Shown here piece by piece: positions 36,386 through 45,880 of a stretch of DNA of 60,019 nt (position 1 is the first letter of the stretch; each line of letters starts with the position of its first letter). The notes under the pieces were generated by a model, which saw only the letters and a program-made list of their open reading frames with translations, was not told where the DNA came from and searched no databases. Origin of the DNA: Desulfuromonadaceae bacterium (GTDB taxonomy: Bacteria > Desulfobacterota > Desulfuromonadia > Desulfuromonadales > JAHYIW01); the NCBI GenBank assembly GCA_019429445.1, contig JAHYIW010000022.1, positions 1-60,019 of the forward strand, read 5' to 3'. The position numbers and the translations under genes were made by a program.

Positions 36386-38020
36386 ATGATCAGCGCCACC
36401 AATATCGCTCTCGCCTACGGCAAGAAAATTATTTTTAAAGACGTCAATATCAAATTCACCCCCGGCAACTGCTACGGCCTCATCGGCGCCAACGGCGCCG
36501 GTAAATCGACCTTCCTGAAAATCCTCGCCGGTGAACTCGAAGCCGACAAGGGCACGGTCAGCGTCGGCTCCGGGCAGCGCATCGCCATACTTCGCCAGGA
36601 TCACTTCGCCTTCGACGAACATACCGTGTTCGACACCGTCATCATGGGGCACGAACACCTCTACCAGGTAATGAGCGAACGTAACGCGATCTACGCCAAA
36701 GAAGAGTTCAGTGAAGCGGACGGGGTTCGTTCCGGGGAACTGGAAGCGGAGTTTGCCGAGCTCAACGGCTACGAAGCCGAAGCGGAGGCGGCGGTGCTGC
36801 TCAACGGTCTCGGCATCCCCGAGGAACTGCGCCAGAAGCAGATGAAGGCGCTGGAAGGGAGTGACAAGGTGCGGGTGCTGCTCGCCCAGGCGCTGTTCGG
36901 CAATCCCGACGTGCTGCTGCTCGACGAACCGACCAACCACCTCGACCTCAAGGCGATTCGCTGGCTCGACGAATTTCTCTCCCGTTTCCAGAATACGGTG
37001 ATCGTCGTTTCCCATGATCGCCATTTTCTCAATCAGGTCTGCACCCACGTCGCTGATATCGATTTCAGCAAGATCACCGTCTATGTCGGCAACTACGACT
37101 TCTGGTATCAGGCCAGCCAGCTGAACCTGAAGCAGAAGCAGGACGAGAACCGCAAGGTCACCGACAAGGCCAATGAGCTCAAGGAGTTCATCCAGCGCTT
37201 TTCCTCCAACGCCTCCAAGGCGAAGCAGGCCACGTCACGAAAAAAGTTGCTGGAGAAGCTCACCGTTGAGGAAATGCCGGTCTCCTCGCGTAAATATCCC
37301 TTCGTCGTCTTCAAACCGGAGCGCCCCTGCGGCGATATCGTGCTGGAGATCAAGGACCTGAGCAAAACGATTGATGGCGTGCAGATTCTCGACCAGCTCA
37401 CGCTGAATATCGGTCCCGGTGACAAGGTCGCCTTCGTCGGCGGCGACGGCCTCGCCAAAACCACCCTCTTTCAGATCCTGGCCAAAGAAGTCAAGCCGGA
37501 CAGCGGCACGTTCCGCTGGGGCGTCACCATCACTCCGGCCTATTTCCCCCGCGAAAATGCCGCCTATTTCGCCAATGAGATGAATCTGATCGAGTGGTTG
37601 TGTCAGTTCGCGCCGGGCGAAGGGGAAAACTTTGCGCGCGGTTTTCTCGGCAAGATGCTCTTTTCCGGCGAAGAGGCGACCAAACAGACCTCGGTCCTCT
37701 CCGGCGGTGAGCGGGTGCGCTGCATGCTCTCGAAAATGATGCTGGCCGCCGCCAACACGCTGATCTTCGACGAGCCGACCAATCACCTGGATCTCGAATC
37801 GATCACCGCCCTCAACAATGCCCTGATCGACTATAAGGAGGTGCTGCTCTTCGCCTCCCACGACCACGAATTCGTCGCCACCATCGCCAACCGCATCATT
37901 GAGTTTACACCGGGGGGGATTATCGACCGTAAAATGCGTTTTGAGGAATACTGTGAGGATCCACGCGTTGCCGCGGAACGCGCCGCCCTCTGTCAGGGGG
38001 AAGCCGAGCTAAAATTGTAA
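36386..38020 (+). CDS. ABC-F family ATPase (YbiT-like)
   Basis: About 544 residues with two ABC ATPase domains and no membrane part, as in ribosome-associated ABC-F translation factors. Domain 1 has GANGAGKST and a Walker B LLLDEPTNHLDL. Domain 2 has LSGGERVRC and IFDEPTNHLDLES. The P-loop of domain 2 is GGDGLAKTT, where Ala replaces the Gly before Lys, a variation seen in some of the family. The linker (KQATSRKKLLEKL) is of the short kind. ATG 36386 follows AAAGGA. Confidence 0.9.
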   Translation: MISATNIALAYGKKIIFKDVNIKFTPGNCYGLIGANGAGKSTFLKILAGELEADKGTVSVGSGQRIAILRQDHFAFDEHTVFDTVIMGHEHLYQVMSERNAIYAKEEFSEADGVRSGELEAEFAELNGYEAEAEAAVLLNGLGIPEELRQKQMKALEGSDKVRVLLAQALFGNPDVLLLDEPTNHLDLKAIRWLDEFLSRFQNTVIVVSHDRHFLNQVCTHVADIDFSKITVYVGNYDFWYQASQLNLKQKQDENRKVTDKANELKEFIQRFSSNASKAKQATSRKKLLEKLTVEEMPVSSRKYPFVVFKPERPCGDIVLEIKDLSKTIDGVQILDQLTLNIGPGDKVAFVGGDGLAKTTLFQILAKEVKPDSGTFRWGVTITPAYFPRENAAYFANEMNLIEWLCQFAPGEGENFARGFLGKMLFSGEEATKQTSVLSGGERVRCMLSKMMLAAANTLIFDEPTNHLDLESITALNNALIDYKEVLLFASHDHEFVATIANRIIEFTPGGIIDRKMRFEEYCEDPRVAAERAALCQGEAELKL

Positions 38021-38035
38021 CGCGCTCCAAACACC

Positions 38036-38063
38036 GAGAGGGCAGCCGAACGGCTCCCCTCTC
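38036..38063. terminator. hairpin between the ABC-F gene and the tetraheme cytochrome
   Basis: GAGAGGG-C-AGCCG, loop AA, CGGCT-C-CCCTCTC forms a 12-bp interrupted stem between convergent genes. Only weak T-tracts flank it, so termination is likely but not certain. Confidence 0.55.
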
Positions 38064-38087
38064 TTATGACCTATCACTTGTCACTGT

Positions 38088-38456
38088 TTATTTCTCGTGA
38101 CAGGACAGACAGAGCGCGGAGCCCCGGTTGGATATTTTCAGTAAGCCAAACTCGCCGTTATGGGGATCGTGACAGTCCACGCAGGCAACCTGCCCATGAT
38201 TGCCGTGTAGCACGGCCGTGCCGGACGGCGCTGCGTCCTGCGCCTGCATGTCATCATGACAGTCGACGCAGCTGCTGCTGAGCATACCGTCAGTCGTGGG
38301 ACGATCTGCGGCATGGCAATCGCGGCAGACCTCCCGGCAGTCGGCATCCGTGCGCTCAATGCAGGCGGCGATCCGCTGATGAAAACCGTCCGTTGCAAAA
38401 GCCAGCGTCGCCGATACAAGGCACAACAGCATTAACGTTGCAATTGTCCGCCACAT
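38088..38456 (-). CDS. periplasmic tetraheme c-type cytochrome
   Basis: A 122-residue protein with a signal peptide (to about 22) and four CxxCH heme sites: CRDCH (44-48), CVDCH (63-67), CVDCH (92-96) and CLSCH (116-120). Further histidines can serve as second ligands. It resembles small electron-shuttle cytochromes of the c7/NapC-substrate kind rather than a named family. It is monocistronic between convergent and parallel neighbours. Confidence 0.85.
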   Translation of the reverse strand: MWRTIATLMLLCLVSATLAFATDGFHQRIAACIERTDADCREVCRDCHAADRPTTDGMLSSSCVDCHDDMQAQDAAPSGTAVLHGNHGQVACVDCHDPHNGEFGLLKISNRGSALCLSCHEK

Positions 38457-38530
38457 ACATCGTTACTCCAGTTAAGATCATTGATCGATTGCTGCACTCT
38501 AACGCAACAGCGTATATTTTCAAGGGGTCG

Positions 38531-39022
38531 TCAGTCCAACGCCTTATACTCGACCTTGACGATCTCCAGTTCCGAAGTCCCGCCGGGCGTCGCAAAGGTC
38601 ACACTGTCCCCTGCCGATTTGCCCAGCAACGCCCGCCCGATCGGCGACGTCCAGCTGACGCGTCCGCAGGCCGGGTCAAATTCATCGACCCCGACAATAC
38701 TGTACACCTTCTCATCGCCGTCAACATTTTCAACCGTTACCGTACAACCGAACAGCACCCGGCCGTTAGCCACCGGCTGCTGCGCGACCGGATCGACAAT
38801 CAACGCCGCTTCGAGCCGTTTGGTCAGGAAGCGGATCCGCCCGTCATACTGACGCAACTTCCGCTTGGCGTAATGATAGTCGGCATTCTCGCTGCGGTCG
38901 CCGTTACTCGCCGCCCAGGCGGCGGTCTGCACCATCTCGGGACGCAAGGTGTAGAGCGTTTCCTTGAGCTCGGCACGTAAGCGCTGCGCGCAGGCGGGGG
39001 TCATGTAAACCGGAGGACTCAC
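38531..39022 (-). CDS. greB: GreA/GreB family transcription elongation factor
   Basis: A 163-residue protein with an N-terminal coiled-coil containing the catalytic acidic tip ([18 protein letters not shown]) and a C-terminal FKBP-like domain ending [26 protein letters not shown]. The YHYAKRKLR pattern and C-terminal variation favour GreB. It cleaves backtracked RNA in stalled RNA polymerase. It overlaps the VF530-like gene by 4 bases. Confidence 0.85.
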   Translation of the reverse strand: MSPPVYMTPACAQRLRAELKETLYTLRPEMVQTAAWAASNGDRSENADYHYAKRKLRQYDGRIRFLTKRLEAALIVDPVAQQPVANGRVLFGCTVTVENVDGDEKVYSIVGVDEFDPACGRVSWTSPIGRALLGKSAGDSVTFATPGGTSELEIVKVEYKALD

Positions 39023-39231
39023 CAGTCACTCCGTTGCGCAGCGAGATAGAGCTTTTCCACCCGCTTGCGCGCCCAGGGCGTGCGGCGCAGAAACTTCAGG
39101 CTCGACTTGATCGAGGGGTTACTGATGAAACAATTGATTTCAATATTTCGCGCCAGCTCCTCCCAACCATAATGTTCGGCCAGGGTGATTACGATCTGTT
39201 CCAACGTCACGCCGTGCAAAGGGTCGTTCAT
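39019..39231 (-). CDS. VF530/DUF2132 family small DNA-binding-like protein
   Basis: A 70-residue helical protein with the family pattern [21 protein letters not shown] and a tail [23 protein letters not shown]. Known from Vibrio VF530 structures, with proposed DNA binding; function unknown. It is translationally coupled to greB. Confidence 0.8.
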   Translation of the reverse strand: MNDPLHGVTLEQIVITLAEHYGWEELARNIEINCFISNPSIKSSLKFLRRTPWARKRVEKLYLAAQRSDW

Positions 39232-39253
39232 AGGATGTCACTCACTTTTAATT

Positions 39254-40603
39254 TCACCTGGTTCGCCCCCCACGGCGACCTGCCGTAGGTGAAGCTTTGG
39301 CGGTCGTCGTCTTTTTTCCCCCGGGTTTTCTGCTCTTGGTCGAGACCTGTTTCTTCACCGCTTTTTTGGGCTTGGGAGCAACCTTCTCTGTCTTGGGCAA
39401 AGTGGCCTTCGGCATGGATCCACCTGTGGCGGACTTACTTTTTTTCACCACCATCCCGCGTTTGACGGCAATTTCTGGAAAGTCTGCTACCGTCCTGATC
39501 GGGATGACGTAGCCGAGCAGTTTTTCTATCGCCTGCAACAGCAGTTGCTCGGCCGGGCCAACGAGGGAGAGCGCGACGCCAGCTTCTCCGGCCCGCCCGG
39601 TGCGACCGATCCGATGCACATAGTCTTCAGCAACCTGCGGCAATTCGTAATTCACCACGTATGGCAGATGCTGAATATCAAGCCCGCGCGCCGCCACGTC
39701 AGTCGCCACCAGTACCCGCAATTCCCCTCGTTTGAATTCCGCCAACGTCCGGGTGCGGATTGACTGGCTCTTGTTGCTGTGAATCGGTGCAGCCTTGATG
39801 CCGTCAAACAATAATTCCGCCGTCAACTGATCGGCACCGTAGCGGGTGCGGGTAAAGACCAGCACCTGTTGCCACTCCCCGGTACGGATCAGATGGGAAA
39901 GCATTTCCCGTTTGCGACTGCGCTCGACCGGATACACGGCCTGGTCAACAGCAGTGGCGGCAATATTTGGTTTTGCAACTTCAATCCGCCGCGGTTGATC
40001 AAGAAGCTCATCGGCCAACTGTTTGATGCTTTGTGAATAGGTGGCCGAAAATAACAGGTGTTGACACGGTTCAGGCAAGTACTCCGCCACCCTGAGGATA
40101 TCGTCGATAAACCCGAGATCGAGCATGCGGTCAGCCTCGTCCAGCACCAGAAACTCGATTTCACTCAGATTGATGGTCCGCCGTTCGGCGTGATCGAGCA
40201 GGCGTCCCGGTGTCGCAACGACAATATCAATCCCCCGTTCCAGCCGCTGCATCTGCGGTCGGATGTTCACCCCGCCGTAGATCATGGTCGAGCGCAACGC
40301 CAGGCGACGTCCGTAATATTGCAGCTGATCACTGACCTGCGCCGCCAGTTCCCGGGTCGGCACCAGCACCAGCGCGCGCGGACGACGGTGTCTGCGCTTT
40401 GGTGCCTTTTCACTCAGCTTTTGCACAATCGGCAGAGCAAACGCCGCTGTTTTACCAGTACCGGTCTGCGCCCCCGCGAGCAGATCGCACCCCTCGAAAA
40501 TAACCGGGATTGCCTCCCGCTGAATCGGAGTCGGGGTGGTATACCCCTGGGCGGAAATCGCAGTCAGCAGTTCGGCACAAAGGCCGAGAGAATCAAAAGA
40601 CAT
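39254..40603 (-). CDS. rhlE: DEAD-box RNA helicase (RhlE-like)
   Basis: About 449 residues: Q motif GYTTPTPIQ, Walker A AQTGTGKTA, DEAD, SAT, HRIGRTGRAG. A basic Lys/Ala/Thr-rich tail of about 70 residues follows, typical of RhlE-type RNA binding. It acts in rRNA processing or mRNA decay. ATG 40603 with AAGGG is chosen over the upstream 40636, which precedes the Q motif by a non-conserved extension. Confidence 0.9.
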   Translation of the reverse strand: MSFDSLGLCAELLTAISAQGYTTPTPIQREAIPVIFEGCDLLAGAQTGTGKTAAFALPIVQKLSEKAPKRRHRRPRALVLVPTRELAAQVSDQLQYYGRRLALRSTMIYGGVNIRPQMQRLERGIDIVVATPGRLLDHAERRTINLSEIEFLVLDEADRMLDLGFIDDILRVAEYLPEPCQHLLFSATYSQSIKQLADELLDQPRRIEVAKPNIAATAVDQAVYPVERSRKREMLSHLIRTGEWQQVLVFTRTRYGADQLTAELLFDGIKAAPIHSNKSQSIRTRTLAEFKRGELRVLVATDVAARGLDIQHLPYVVNYELPQVAEDYVHRIGRTGRAGEAGVALSLVGPAEQLLLQAIEKLLGYVIPIRTVADFPEIAVKRGMVVKKSKSATGGSMPKATLPKTEKVAPKPKKAVKKQVSTKSRKPGGKKTTTAKASPTAGRRGGRTR

Positions 40604-40757
40604 GATAATTCCCTTAGTGTCATAGAGTATATTCAATGTTGCACTCGCAAAAAAGAATTAAGTGGCTAAGCAAAAATTTCGTCCGACAAGGCTTGGTTGT
40701 TATGTGAAGGGTGGAGATGCTACCACAGGGGCGTCGCTTACGGTGAAAGAATTTACA

Positions 40758-41558
40758 TCACAAAATCTGGCTCAAGAACAGCTTAGTGCGGTCATTCTGC
40801 GGATGATCGAAAAACTCCTGCGGACTGTTCTGCTCAACGATCTGCCCCTCATCCATGAACATCACCCGGTCGGCGACGCTCTTGGCAAACCCCATCTCAT
40901 GGGTCACCACCAGCATCGTCATCCCTTCTTCGGCGAGATCGATCATCACATCGAGCACTTCCTTGATCATCTCGGGATCGAGGGCGGAGGTCGGCTCGTC
41001 AAAAAGCATGACCTTGGGGTTCATGCACAGGCTGCGGGCAATCGCCACCCGCTGCTGTTGCCCGCCGGAGAGTTGACCGGGAAACTTTTCAGCCTGCTCG
41101 GCAATCCGCACCTTCTCCAGATAGCGCATTGCCGCTTCTACGGCCTCTCTCTTCGGGGTTTTGCGCACCCAGATCGGACCAAGGGTCAGATTTTCAAGGA
41201 TCGTCAGATGCGGAAAAAGGTTGAAGTGCTGAAAGACCATCCCGACCTCCGCCCTGACCTTTTCGATATTCTTGATGTCGTTGGTCAGTTCGATTCCATC
41301 GACAATGATCTGCCCCTTCTGGTGTTCCTCCAGGCGATTGAGACAACGGATCATGGTTGATTTTCCTGAACCGGACGGCCCGCAGATAACGATCCTTTCC
41401 TGCGCTATTACTTTCAGGTTGATATCTTTCAACACATGAAAATCACCGAACCACTTGTGCATGCCGATCACTTCAATGATCGGTTGCTCCGAATTTTCCT
41501 GCAGCATGTCGTTGTGCTCGTGCATAGCTCTTTCACCTTTTGCGTCAGTGCCCGGCAT
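40758..41558 (-). CDS. aapP: polar amino acid ABC transporter ATP-binding protein
   Basis: A 266-residue ATPase: GPSGSGKST, the [15 protein letters not shown] signature, and [12 protein letters not shown] of the polar amino acid subfamily. Last gene of the aapJQMP operon. It overlaps aapM by 14 bases, and AAAAGGA lies before ATG 41558. A second ATG at 41525 is less well served. Confidence 0.93.
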   Translation of the reverse strand: MPGTDAKGERAMHEHNDMLQENSEQPIIEVIGMHKWFGDFHVLKDINLKVIAQERIVICGPSGSGKSTMIRCLNRLEEHQKGQIIVDGIELTNDIKNIEKVRAEVGMVFQHFNLFPHLTILENLTLGPIWVRKTPKREAVEAAMRYLEKVRIAEQAEKFPGQLSGGQQQRVAIARSLCMNPKVMLFDEPTSALDPEMIKEVLDVMIDLAEEGMTMLVVTHEMGFAKSVADRVMFMDEGQIVEQNSPQEFFDHPQNDRTKLFLSQIL

Positions 41559-42636
41559 GCAGTTCCTTTTCCAACCGACGACTGTAGCTGGTCATTGCAT
41601 AACAGCAAACAAAATAAAGTACCGCCAGAAACAGGTAAGCCTCGCTGGAATACCCCATCCACTGGGGGTTGGATAACGTCACCTTGGTGGTTTTGAGAAC
41701 GTCATAAAGTGCGATAATCACCACCAGCGAGGTATCCTTGAATGCCGAGATGAGGATCCCGACACTCGGCGGAATGACAATTTTCAAGGCTTGCGGCAAG
41801 ACAATCAGCCGCATCGTTTTGGCGTAGCTCAGCCCCAGCGCATTGGCCGCCTCATATTGACCGGCGGGGATGGCCTGCAACCCGCCGCGCACCACCTCGG
41901 CAATGTAGGCGGCAGCAAAGAGAATAATCGCCACCTGTGCCCGTAACACCTTGTCAAACGAGACACCCTCGGGCAAAAAGAGCGGGAACATCACCGAGGA
42001 CATAAAGAGCAGACTGATGAGCGGCACACCGCGAATCAGTTCAATATACACAACACAGACGGATTTAATGCCAATTAGCTTGGAACGCCGCCCCAGCGCC
42101 AGCAGCACGCCCAGCGGGTAGGCACCGACCATGCCGAACAATGCAAGCATCAGCGTCAGCGGGAAGCCACTCCATTGCGCGGTCTCAACTACCGGCATGC
42201 CGAACACCCCGCCGTGCATCAGCCCCCCCATCACAATCAGCCCCAGCAACCAGTAGATGGCAAGCGACTGTCGCCAGTGTTGGCGATTTTTGGAGTAGAA
42301 GACCAACGCAAAAAGGAGCAACATCGCCGTGAGAGGGCGCCATTGCTCCCCCTCCGGGAAGAAACCAAAGAAAATAAAGCTGACGTTGTTGGGGATGATC
42401 GACCAGCAGGCACCTTCGATATCGCGACACGCTTCAGCACTGCTAAACCAGAGGCTGTCAATAAAAACCCAGCGGATCATCGGCGGAACAAAGAGCCAGA
42501 GCCCGTAGATAGTCACCAGTGTCAACAGGGAGTTGAAAATATTGTTGAACAGATTTTCCCGCAGCCAACCGATGACCCCGATATTACGGAGCGGTGGTTT
42601 CATCTGAGCGGCGTCTGTGTTCGATCCTGTGATCAT
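41545..42636 (-). CDS. aapM: polar amino acid ABC transporter permease AapM
   Basis: A 363-residue inner-membrane permease with about eight helices and a large N-terminal periplasmic insertion typical of AapM. The cytoplasmic [24 protein letters not shown] motif contacts the ATPase. Pairs with AapQ. Overlaps aapP. Confidence 0.92.
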   Translation of the reverse strand: MITGSNTDAAQMKPPLRNIGVIGWLRENLFNNIFNSLLTLVTIYGLWLFVPPMIRWVFIDSLWFSSAEACRDIEGACWSIIPNNVSFIFFGFFPEGEQWRPLTAMLLLFALVFYSKNRQHWRQSLAIYWLLGLIVMGGLMHGGVFGMPVVETAQWSGFPLTLMLALFGMVGAYPLGVLLALGRRSKLIGIKSVCVVYIELIRGVPLISLLFMSSVMFPLFLPEGVSFDKVLRAQVAIILFAAAYIAEVVRGGLQAIPAGQYEAANALGLSYAKTMRLIVLPQALKIVIPPSVGILISAFKDTSLVVIIALYDVLKTTKVTLSNPQWMGYSSEAYLFLAVLYFVCCYAMTSYSRRLEKELHAGH

Positions 42637-42640
42637 CGCT

Positions 42641-43882
42641 TCACCGCTCCACCAGCGCTGTCTTTTTGTTGTACCAGTTCATGAACGCCGAGGTTGACAG
42701 ACTGAAAAAGAGATAGACCACCATAATCAGGGCAACCCCTTCAATCGCCTGGCCGGTCTGATTGATCGTGGTGTTGGCAACCGAAACAAAATCGCTGTAA
42801 CCGATAGCGATCGCCAGTGAGCTGTTCTTGGTCAGGTTGAGCATCTGGCTTGTCAACGGCGGAACGATAACCCGGGTCGCCTGAGGGAAAACAACCAGAT
42901 GCAATACCTGCCCCGGACGTAAGCCGATCGCCATCGCCGCTTCGACTTGCCCGTGTGCGACCGACTGGATCCCGGCCCGCACAATTTCGGCGACAAAGGC
43001 CGATGTGTAGAGGACCAGGCCGATCAGCAACGCACTGAACTCAGGGCTGACACTCATCCCGCCCTGGAAGTTAAATCCCTTGAAAACCGGCATGTCCATG
43101 GCGGTCGGCGCACCAGCCGCCAGCCACACCAGCAGCGGCAACAACAGACACAGAGCGATCCCCAGGCGGTGTACCGGCACAATCGTCCCGGTTCTCTCCT
43201 GAAGTCTGCGCCCCCACCACACCAGCAATCGCCAGAGAACCATTCCAGCCAGGAGTGCAATCAGCATCCAGCCATGGGCCGGGTGTTCGATCGGCACCCC
43301 GAAAATCAACCCGCGATTACATACGAAGACGCCGCGCAGCGGATTGAGTGCCTCGCGCGGCGACGGAAAAACCTCATAAAAAAGGGCGTACCAGAAGAAA
43401 AGTTGCAACAGCAGCGGAATATTCTGCATCACCTCGATAAACACCTTGGCCAGATGAGAAATCAGCCAATTGCGTGACAGGCGCGCAACTCCGACGACGG
43501 AGCCTAAAATCAGTGTGAAGATGATCCCGGTAAAAGAGACCCTGAGGGTGTTGAGTGCCCCGACCAGTAATGCCCGACCGTAGCTGTCTGCCGCTGAATA
43601 GGGGATAGCCGGTTCGCCAATTTCAAACCCGGCTTCGTGCTCGATAAAACCGAAACCGGTGGCTATCGACTGACGTTGCAAGTTGGCCTGGGTATTGGCA
43701 ACCAGAACATAACCAACGCCCAGGGCCAGCAGCAGAACGACGATCTGCAGCAACATCCCGCGTTTGGCGGGATCGTGCCAGAATGGCACCAGCGGAGGAT
43801 CGGCGGCAGTTGTGTCGTTTTGTCGTCGCGGCAAAGGCTTTCTTTCTCGTGGAAAAAGTAAAACTGGAGGGGCATTGCTCAA
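42641..43882 (-). CDS. aapQ: polar amino acid ABC transporter permease AapQ
   Basis: A 413-residue permease with a long N-terminal cytoplasmic and periplasmic region and EAAMAIGLRPGQVLHLVVFPQATR coupling motif. The likely start is TTG at 43882 behind GGAGG. That site lies inside a perfect hairpin (43864-43893) between aapJ and aapQ, so translation may be limited by RNA folding. Stop lies 4 bases before the aapM ATG. Confidence 0.9.
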   Translation of the reverse strand: MSNAPPVLLFPRERKPLPRRQNDTTAADPPLVPFWHDPAKRGMLLQIVVLLLALGVGYVLVANTQANLQRQSIATGFGFIEHEAGFEIGEPAIPYSAADSYGRALLVGALNTLRVSFTGIIFTLILGSVVGVARLSRNWLISHLAKVFIEVMQNIPLLLQLFFWYALFYEVFPSPREALNPLRGVFVCNRGLIFGVPIEHPAHGWMLIALLAGMVLWRLLVWWGRRLQERTGTIVPVHRLGIALCLLLPLLVWLAAGAPTAMDMPVFKGFNFQGGMSVSPEFSALLIGLVLYTSAFVAEIVRAGIQSVAHGQVEAAMAIGLRPGQVLHLVVFPQATRVIVPPLTSQMLNLTKNSSLAIAIGYSDFVSVANTTINQTGQAIEGVALIMVVYLFFSLSTSAFMNWYNKKTALVER

Positions 43883-43893
43883 TGCCCCTCCAG
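43864..43893. promoter_or_regulatory. 13-bp perfect intergenic hairpin spanning the aapQ start
   Basis: CTGGAGGGGCATT, loop GCTC, AATGCCCCTCCAG. It sits 12 bases downstream of the aapJ stop and contains the ribosome site and TTG start of aapQ. Such hairpins commonly protect the upstream binding-protein mRNA and lower permease expression. Confidence 0.7.
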
Positions 43894-43904
43894 GGCGAAC
43901 CTCA

Positions 43905-44924
43905 CTACTTGAACGGTGGAGAATACATCAAACCGCCGTCAGTCCACAGCGCATTCAACCCCCGCTCAATGCCGAGCGCGGTATTCGGACCGACATTGCG
44001 TTCAAACACCTCACCATAGTTCCCGACTTGCTTAACGATATTGTAGGCCCATTTTTCATCGAGTCCCAGGGCGGCACCGTTACCGGCGGTGACGCCGAGA
44101 AAACGTTGCACGACCGGATCCGTGCTCTTGAGCATCGCGTCAACATTTTGCGAGGTGATCCCCAGTTCTTCAGCGTTGATCAGCGCCAGCACGGTAAAAT
44201 CGACGATGTCGCGGAATTGATCATCGCCATGACGAACAACCGGTGCCAACGGCTCTTTGGAGATGATTTCCGGCAGAATCACGTAATTCTCCGGCTTGGG
44301 GGCGACAGATCGGGCTCCCGCTAACTGGGACGCGTCAGAAGTCAACACGTCGCAGCGGCCGGCAAAGAACGTTTTGGCCAGCTCGGTGGTCGATTCAATC
44401 ACTACCGGCTTCCATTTGATCTTGTTGTTGCGGAAGTAATCTGCGACATTCTGCTCGGTAGTGGTGCCAGGGAGGACACAAATCGTCGCCCCGTCAAGCT
44501 CTTTGGCGCTCTTGACCCCGAGTTTTTTCGCCACCATGAAGCCTTGCCCGTCATAATAGTTGACGGTGACGAAATTGAGTCCCAACTGGGTCTCACGGCT
44601 CAGGGTACGCGTCGCGTTACGGGTCAGCACATCAATCTCCCCCGATTGCAGGGCGGTAAAGCGCTGCTGGGCGGTCAGCGGCGTGAATTTGACCTTGTCA
44701 GCATCACCAAAGATCGCCGCCGCGATTGCACGGGCGGTATCAACATCAAGCCCCTTCCAGACCCCTTTGGCGTCAGGCATGCCGAAACCGAACACCCCGC
44801 CGTTGACCCCGACCTGAAGATAACCTTTCTTCTTCACCGCATCAAAATCCTTGCCGGCAACAGCCAGGCCGCCGATAAGCAGCGAAATCGCCGCAACCAG
44901 TGCTATCAGTCGTGTGATTTTCAT
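43905..44924 (-). CDS. aapJ: polar amino acid ABC transporter substrate-binding protein
   Basis: About 339 residues with a Sec signal peptide (MKITRLIALVAAISLLIGGLAVAG). The mature protein has the SBP_bac_3 pattern VKKKGYLQVGVNGGVFGFGMPD and DVDTARAIAAAIFGD. Binds general L-amino acids in the periplasm in characterised relatives. ATG 44924 follows GAAGGAG; the longer frame to 44990 would bury the signal peptide. First gene of the operon. Confidence 0.93.
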   Translation of the reverse strand: MKITRLIALVAAISLLIGGLAVAGKDFDAVKKKGYLQVGVNGGVFGFGMPDAKGVWKGLDVDTARAIAAAIFGDADKVKFTPLTAQQRFTALQSGEIDVLTRNATRTLSRETQLGLNFVTVNYYDGQGFMVAKKLGVKSAKELDGATICVLPGTTTEQNVADYFRNNKIKWKPVVIESTTELAKTFFAGRCDVLTSDASQLAGARSVAPKPENYVILPEIISKEPLAPVVRHGDDQFRDIVDFTVLALINAEELGITSQNVDAMLKSTDPVVQRFLGVTAGNGAALGLDEKWAYNIVKQVGNYGEVFERNVGPNTALGIERGLNALWTDGGLMYSPPFK

Positions 44925-45056
44925 GATCTTTTCTCCTTCCGGGAAGTGGCTGCGAAGGATATCCGCCCCAGTGCAACCATGGCTGAACAATTCAATCGCT
45001 GCAAAAGTTTATCATTGGAAAAATCGACGCGAAACCACTACGGATTGAATTATAAC

Positions 45057-45071
45057 ATTGTTCTATACAAT
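45057..45071. promoter_or_regulatory. inverted repeat near the aap promoter
   Basis: ATTGT-TCTAT-ACAAT, a 5-5-5 dyad just downstream of the putative -10 of the aap promoter. Could be an operator for amino acid control. Confidence 0.35.
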
Positions 45072-45072
45072 T

Positions 45073-45100
45073 TCTATACACCACCAGAAAGTTCTGTCAA
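45073..45100 (-). promoter_or_regulatory. candidate sigma70 promoter of the aapJQMP operon
   Basis: On the minus strand there is a perfect -35 TTGACA (45095-45100), a 16-base spacer and a -10 TATAGA (45073-45078), about 150 bases upstream of aapJ. Confidence 0.6.
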
Positions 45101-45135
45101 TCGGCGCTGGTCATTTATCGGGTCTCAAGACCAGT

Positions 45136-45642
45136 TTACAACAAGCGGCTGTCATAGGCCCATTGCAGCAGTGCCTGCCGTTGTTTGCGACGACAGTTCA
45201 GATCTCCCGGCAAGCAGTGTTTTAGCAACTGGGCGACATGCCGCTGCATCGCCCGCCAGCGTTTAATCTGCCGCTGGTCATCGATGCAGCGACGCCCGCG
45301 ATAATAGCGGCAGTACCACTGAAACCAGCCGCGCGGATCTTCATGATATATCCACCCTTTTTCTTGCCAGCAAGAAAGTGGTTGAGACGCCATGACACCA
45401 AAAAAATTGACCTCAGGATCACTTTTTTCAGGACTCAGGCGGGCATGACTGAACCAGGAGGCGGGAAACTCGGCACGACAATCGGTCATATATTTCCCCC
45501 CGAAGACCCCGAGAGCAAGCATCTCGGCAGGGGTCACCTGTGGCCTAAATTCCGGAGCAAAATGGGTCCCCGGCGGTTCACTCAGCAGGTAACGGTACCC
45601 GTGCTGCATCTGGTCGTTGACAATCACCCATTGTGGTCGCAT
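45136..45642 (-). CDS. conserved hypothetical protein
   Basis: A 168-residue soluble protein with many aromatic and Cys/Trp residues (ESGYRYLLSEPPGTHF-like opening, GVFGGKYMTDC, EKGWIYHEDPRGWFQWYCRYYRGRR). I know similar uncharacterised proteins in plants and bacteria but no function. It may be a nucleic-acid or nucleotide-related enzyme; that is a guess. The gene faces the aap promoter region and has no operon partner. Confidence 0.7.
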   Translation of the reverse strand: MRPQWVIVNDQMQHGYRYLLSEPPGTHFAPEFRPQVTPAEMLALGVFGGKYMTDCRAEFPASWFSHARLSPEKSDPEVNFFGVMASQPLSCWQEKGWIYHEDPRGWFQWYCRYYRGRRCIDDQRQIKRWRAMQRHVAQLLKHCLPGDLNCRRKQRQALLQWAYDSRLL

Positions 45643-45880
45643 ATTTCAGTTCATCCTTGTCGCTTTAATTACCTTTGAGATGATACTTTAGCCCTCAACC
45701 GTGTAAATGCAACCGCAGCAAGCCCCTTCAGGAAGGAATCGCCACAAAGATTAGAGGTTGATTTCAAGGAGGGAGATTGCGAGAATTAATGCGATAACTG
45801 GTTGCACAAACGCCACAACAGGTGCAGGATGCACGATACAGAAACCGCCTTGCAGGCGGTCGGATATTCAGGAGTGGACA

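Noticed and set aside
45842-45861. small hairpin before the patatin gene as a riboswitch or thermometer
   Set aside because: Only a 6-bp stem, not covering the ribosome site; nothing else supports regulation.
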